Origin: Nocardioides sp.
Lineage (GTDB): Bacteria; Actinomycetota; Actinomycetes; Propionibacteriales; Nocardioidaceae
Direction of reading: 5' to 3'
DNA: 64,000 bases
NCBI RefSeq assembly: GCF_030149505.1
Contig: NZ_JASBRN010000074.1
Coordinates: 1-64,000, forward strand
The position numbers were made by a program, and so were the translations under genes. Shown here in pieces: positions 62,347 to 64,000 of the stretch. Below the pieces are notes generated by a model. It was not told the DNA's origin, did no database searches, and worked only from the letters and a program-made list of their open reading frames with translations. Position 1 is the first letter of the stretch. Every line of letters begins with the position of its first letter.

Positions 62347-62372
62347 TCACCCTCAGCTCGAGCTGAGGGTGA
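62347..62372. terminator. 26-bp perfect palindrome
   Basis: TCACCCTCAGCTC and its exact complement abut. On the minus strand it lies 51 bp beyond the end of the exported protein at 62424-63395 and 84 bp before the phospholipase gene, so it is probably the terminator of the former; an operator for the latter is possible. Confidence 0.6.
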
Positions 62373-62423
62373 CATTTCGTTCGGAGTATCCCGGCACCGG
62401 TCGAGGAGTCCGCTGGCGCGTCC

Positions 62424-63395
62424 TCACGCGAACACGTCGACGTGGATGTGGTCGCGGTGCTCGAGGATCGCCTGGGTGGCGGGGTCGTCGTTGCGCGGGG
62501 CGTCGTAGTCGCGCCAGCCCTCGTCCGCCCGGCGGGCGGTCCAGATCCGGTCGTCGAAGATGATCGTCTGGATCTGCAGCCGCTCGGCCTGGGCAGCGAG
62601 GTACGACGCCACGGCCCAGCCCCGGACCTTGCTGGCCGCGCTGACGGGTCGGAAGAAGATGTCCACGGCCCGGCCGTCGTAGTGGGTCGAGCCCTCCATG
62701 TGTCCGCTGCTGACGCCGCCCGGGGCGAATCCGCCCAGCGACAGCTCGCCGAACACGGCGACCGCCTCCCGGCGTACCGCCTCCGCCCGCGAGGTCAGGC
62801 CGTTGCCGCCCAGCCGGGCGTCGCCGGCGTCGACGCTGTCGGAGGTCTCGCAGTGGAAGGCGCCCTTGCTGTTGCCGGTCAGCGCCGAGGCGAGCACGCG
62901 GGCGTCGTCCTCGTGGTCGGCGTAGGCGTCGGGGAACGCCGAGCGCTGCACCTCCTGGGCCGCCTCGGTGATCGGCATGTCCTCGTAGCCCTCGACCTCC
63001 ACGAGCGCGTCGTAGAAGGCGTTCGTCGCGTAGACCGGGTCACCGACCTGCGCGGGGGAGCCCCAGCCCTGCGACGGCCGCTGCTGGAAGATCCCGACCG
63101 AGTCCCGGTCGCCGCCCTCGAGGTTGCGGATGTCGGACTCCTGGTAGGCCGTCGCCAGGGCGATCGACACCGCCCGCGCCGGCAGCCCGCGGCGTACGCC
63201 GATGGCCGCGACGAGCGCGGCGTTCTCGGCCTGCTCGGGCGTGAGCTCGACCTCCTGGTCACCCACCGCGGCGAAGCAGCGGTCGCCGACGAACGAGGGA
63301 CCGACCTCACGGAGCACGTAGTAGCCGCCGGCCACGGTCGCGACCACGACCGCGAGGGCGGCGAGCGCCCCGAGGACCTTGTTCACGCCCTCCAT
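62424..63395 (-). CDS. Exported lysozyme-like protein with D,D-peptidase-like C-terminus
   Basis: A 323-residue protein with an N-terminal membrane anchor (VLGALAALAVVVATVAGGYY). A lysozyme-like segment (AVSIALATAYQESDIRNLEG, then DSVGIFQQRPSQGWGSPAQV) resembles actinobacterial transglycosylase-like domains, with the Glu in QESDIRN as the likely acid. The C-terminal part (HMEGSTHYDGRAVDIFFRPV ... HRDHIHVDVF) has the His/Asp/His pattern of D,D-carboxypeptidase-like folds. It may act on peptidoglycan, but several catalytic positions are not certain. ATG at 63395; the longer frame upstream runs into the repeat block. Confidence 0.7.
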   Translation of the reverse strand: MEGVNKVLGALAALAVVVATVAGGYYVLREVGPSFVGDRCFAAVGDQEVELTPEQAENAALVAAIGVRRGLPARAVSIALATAYQESDIRNLEGGDRDSVGIFQQRPSQGWGSPAQVGDPVYATNAFYDALVEVEGYEDMPITEAAQEVQRSAFPDAYADHEDDARVLASALTGNSKGAFHCETSDSVDAGDARLGGNGLTSRAEAVRREAVAVFGELSLGGFAPGGVSSGHMEGSTHYDGRAVDIFFRPVSAASKVRGWAVASYLAAQAERLQIQTIIFDDRIWTARRADEGWRDYDAPRNDDPATQAILEHRDHIHVDVFA

Positions 63396-63438
63396 GATCC
63401 TGGAGCGATCCAAGCGGCGCGCGCTACCCATCGCCGTT

Positions 63439-63557
63439 GGTCGAGCAGCGAGCGCCAGCGAGCGTCGTCGAGACCGCCGCACATCTCTGTGGTCGGCGAC
63501 CACAGGCAGCCCACGCGGTCTCGACGACGCCCTCGCTGGCGCTCGGGCTGCTCGACC
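63439..63557. repeat. Inverted pair of family B repeats around a third hairpin
   Basis: GGTCGAGCAGCG...GTCGAGACC (63439-63475) and its inverted counterpart GGTCTCGACGAC...CTGCTCGACC (63517-63557) face each other, with CTGTGGTC/GACCACAG (63487-63505) as a central hairpin. The whole block can fold into one long cruciform and fills the gap between dapD and the exported protein gene. Confidence 0.75.
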
Positions 63558-63577
63558 TCCAGGCCGGGGCTACGGGA

Positions 63578-64000
63578 TCAGTTCTTGTGCAGCGCCTCGT
63601 TGAGCGCGATGCCCTCGCCCTTCCACGGGACGGCCTCGACCGCGCCGGAGACCGAGTTACGGCGGAACAGCACGTTGCTGGCACCCGAGAGCTCGGCCGC
63701 CTTGATGACGCTGCCGTCCTCGACGCCGCCCAGCCCGCGCACGGTCACCTTCGTGCCGGCCGTGACGTAGCAGCCGGCCTCCACGACGCAGTCGTCGCCG
63801 AGCGAGATGCCGAGGCCGGCGTTGGCGCCCAGCAGGCAGCGGCGACCGATGGAGATGACCGCCTTGCCGCCGCCGGACAGCGTGCCCATGATCGAGGCGC
63901 CGCCGCCCACGTCGGAGCCGTCGCCCACGACCACGCCGGCGGAGATCCGGCCCTCGACCATCGAGGCGCCGAGCGTGCCGGCGTTGAAGTTCACGAAGCC
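63578..64000 (-). CDS. dapD: Tetrahydrodipicolinate N-succinyltransferase, C-terminal part
   Basis: The C-terminal 140 residues of DapD, running off the right edge. The left-handed beta-helix hexapeptide repeats are clear ([57 protein letters not shown]), and [15 protein letters not shown] is typical of the actinobacterial DapD group. It makes N-succinyl-2-amino-6-ketopimelate, the direct precursor of the DapC substrate. It has no fused extra domain and ends ALNEALHKN. Confidence 0.92.
   Translation of the reverse strand, partial: GFVNFNAGTLGASMVEGRISAGVVVGDGSDVGGGASIMGTLSGGGKAVISIGRRCLLGANAGLGISLGDDCVVEAGCYVTAGTKVTVRGLGGVEDGSVIKAAELSGASNVLFRRNSVSGAVEAVPWKGEGIALNEALHKN

Noticed and set aside
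62264..62423. Small RNA or peptide near the 26-bp palindrome
   Set aside because: Only the palindrome is notable and there is no independent promoter evidence.

Overview
The window is high-GC (roughly 70%) DNA from an actinobacterium, most likely a Nocardioides relative. The evidence is GTG-rich starts, recurring leaderless promoters (TAnnnT 6-9 nt before the start codon), a mycothiol-type deacetylase, the FdxA-DapC/DapD neighbourhood, and dispersed palindromic repeats of the GGTCTCGA...TCGACC kind that I associate with this group. No rRNA, tRNA, CRISPR array, prophage or intact transposon was seen.

0-10 kb is housekeeping: a partial HTH regulator, a DUF4245 protein, xseB-xseA, ispH, a BcsB-like membrane protein without a synthase partner, a YciO/Sua5 protein, a secreted protein, rmuC, xthA and a secreted metalloprotease. 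10-14 kb holds ychF, whose stop overlaps the start of an unusual in-frame mosaic: DpnI-like nuclease fragment, SF2-helicase motif VI fragment, CsoR-family regulator. An SGNH hydrolase and a DUF1275 membrane protein follow. 13.9-17.8 kb is an SsuABC-type importer plus a small membrane protein.

18-31 kb is a purine and ureide catabolic block on the minus strand: guanine deaminase, a fused xanthine dehydrogenase and its FAD subunit, an RpiR regulator, allantoate amidohydrolase, ureidoglycine-glyoxylate aminotransferase, allantoinase, urate oxidase, HIU hydrolase and OHCU decarboxylase. Behind them lie an HpxZ/AtzH-amidase fusion and an acetamidase/formamidase-family protein. Together they predict guanine -> xanthine -> urate -> allantoin -> allantoate -> ureidoglycine -> oxalurate, with the amidase fusion the natural candidate for oxalurate hydrolysis. 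Shared TGAAAC motifs suggest the importer and the catabolic operon are co-regulated, perhaps by the RpiR protein.

31-40.6 kb contains an alpha/beta hydrolase, a higBA toxin-antitoxin pair, a hybrid histidine kinase, a second copy of the CsoR-SGNH-DUF1275 trio, a second amidase fusion and a lipoprotein. 40.7-50 kb encodes two large paralogous secreted Ig-like proteins; the second ends in a coiled coil and a terminator cluster. A thioesterase and an HTH/HEAT-like regulator lie between them. 50-57 kb has a propeller-like protein carrying three in-frame copies of a palindromic repeat, an EamA transporter, a Phd/RelE-type pair, a NUDIX hydrolase, an MshB-like deacetylase and a VanW protein. 57-64 kb holds a GNAT protein, fdxA, dapC with an apparent CTG start, a secreted zinc phospholipase-like protein, a lysozyme-like exported protein and the 3' part of dapD.

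The most unusual points are the restriction-enzyme/helicase/CsoR mosaic, the palindromic elements that have become protein-coding (three times in one gene and once in xanthine dehydrogenase), and the rearranged duplication of the CsoR-SGNH-DUF1275 and amidase genes.
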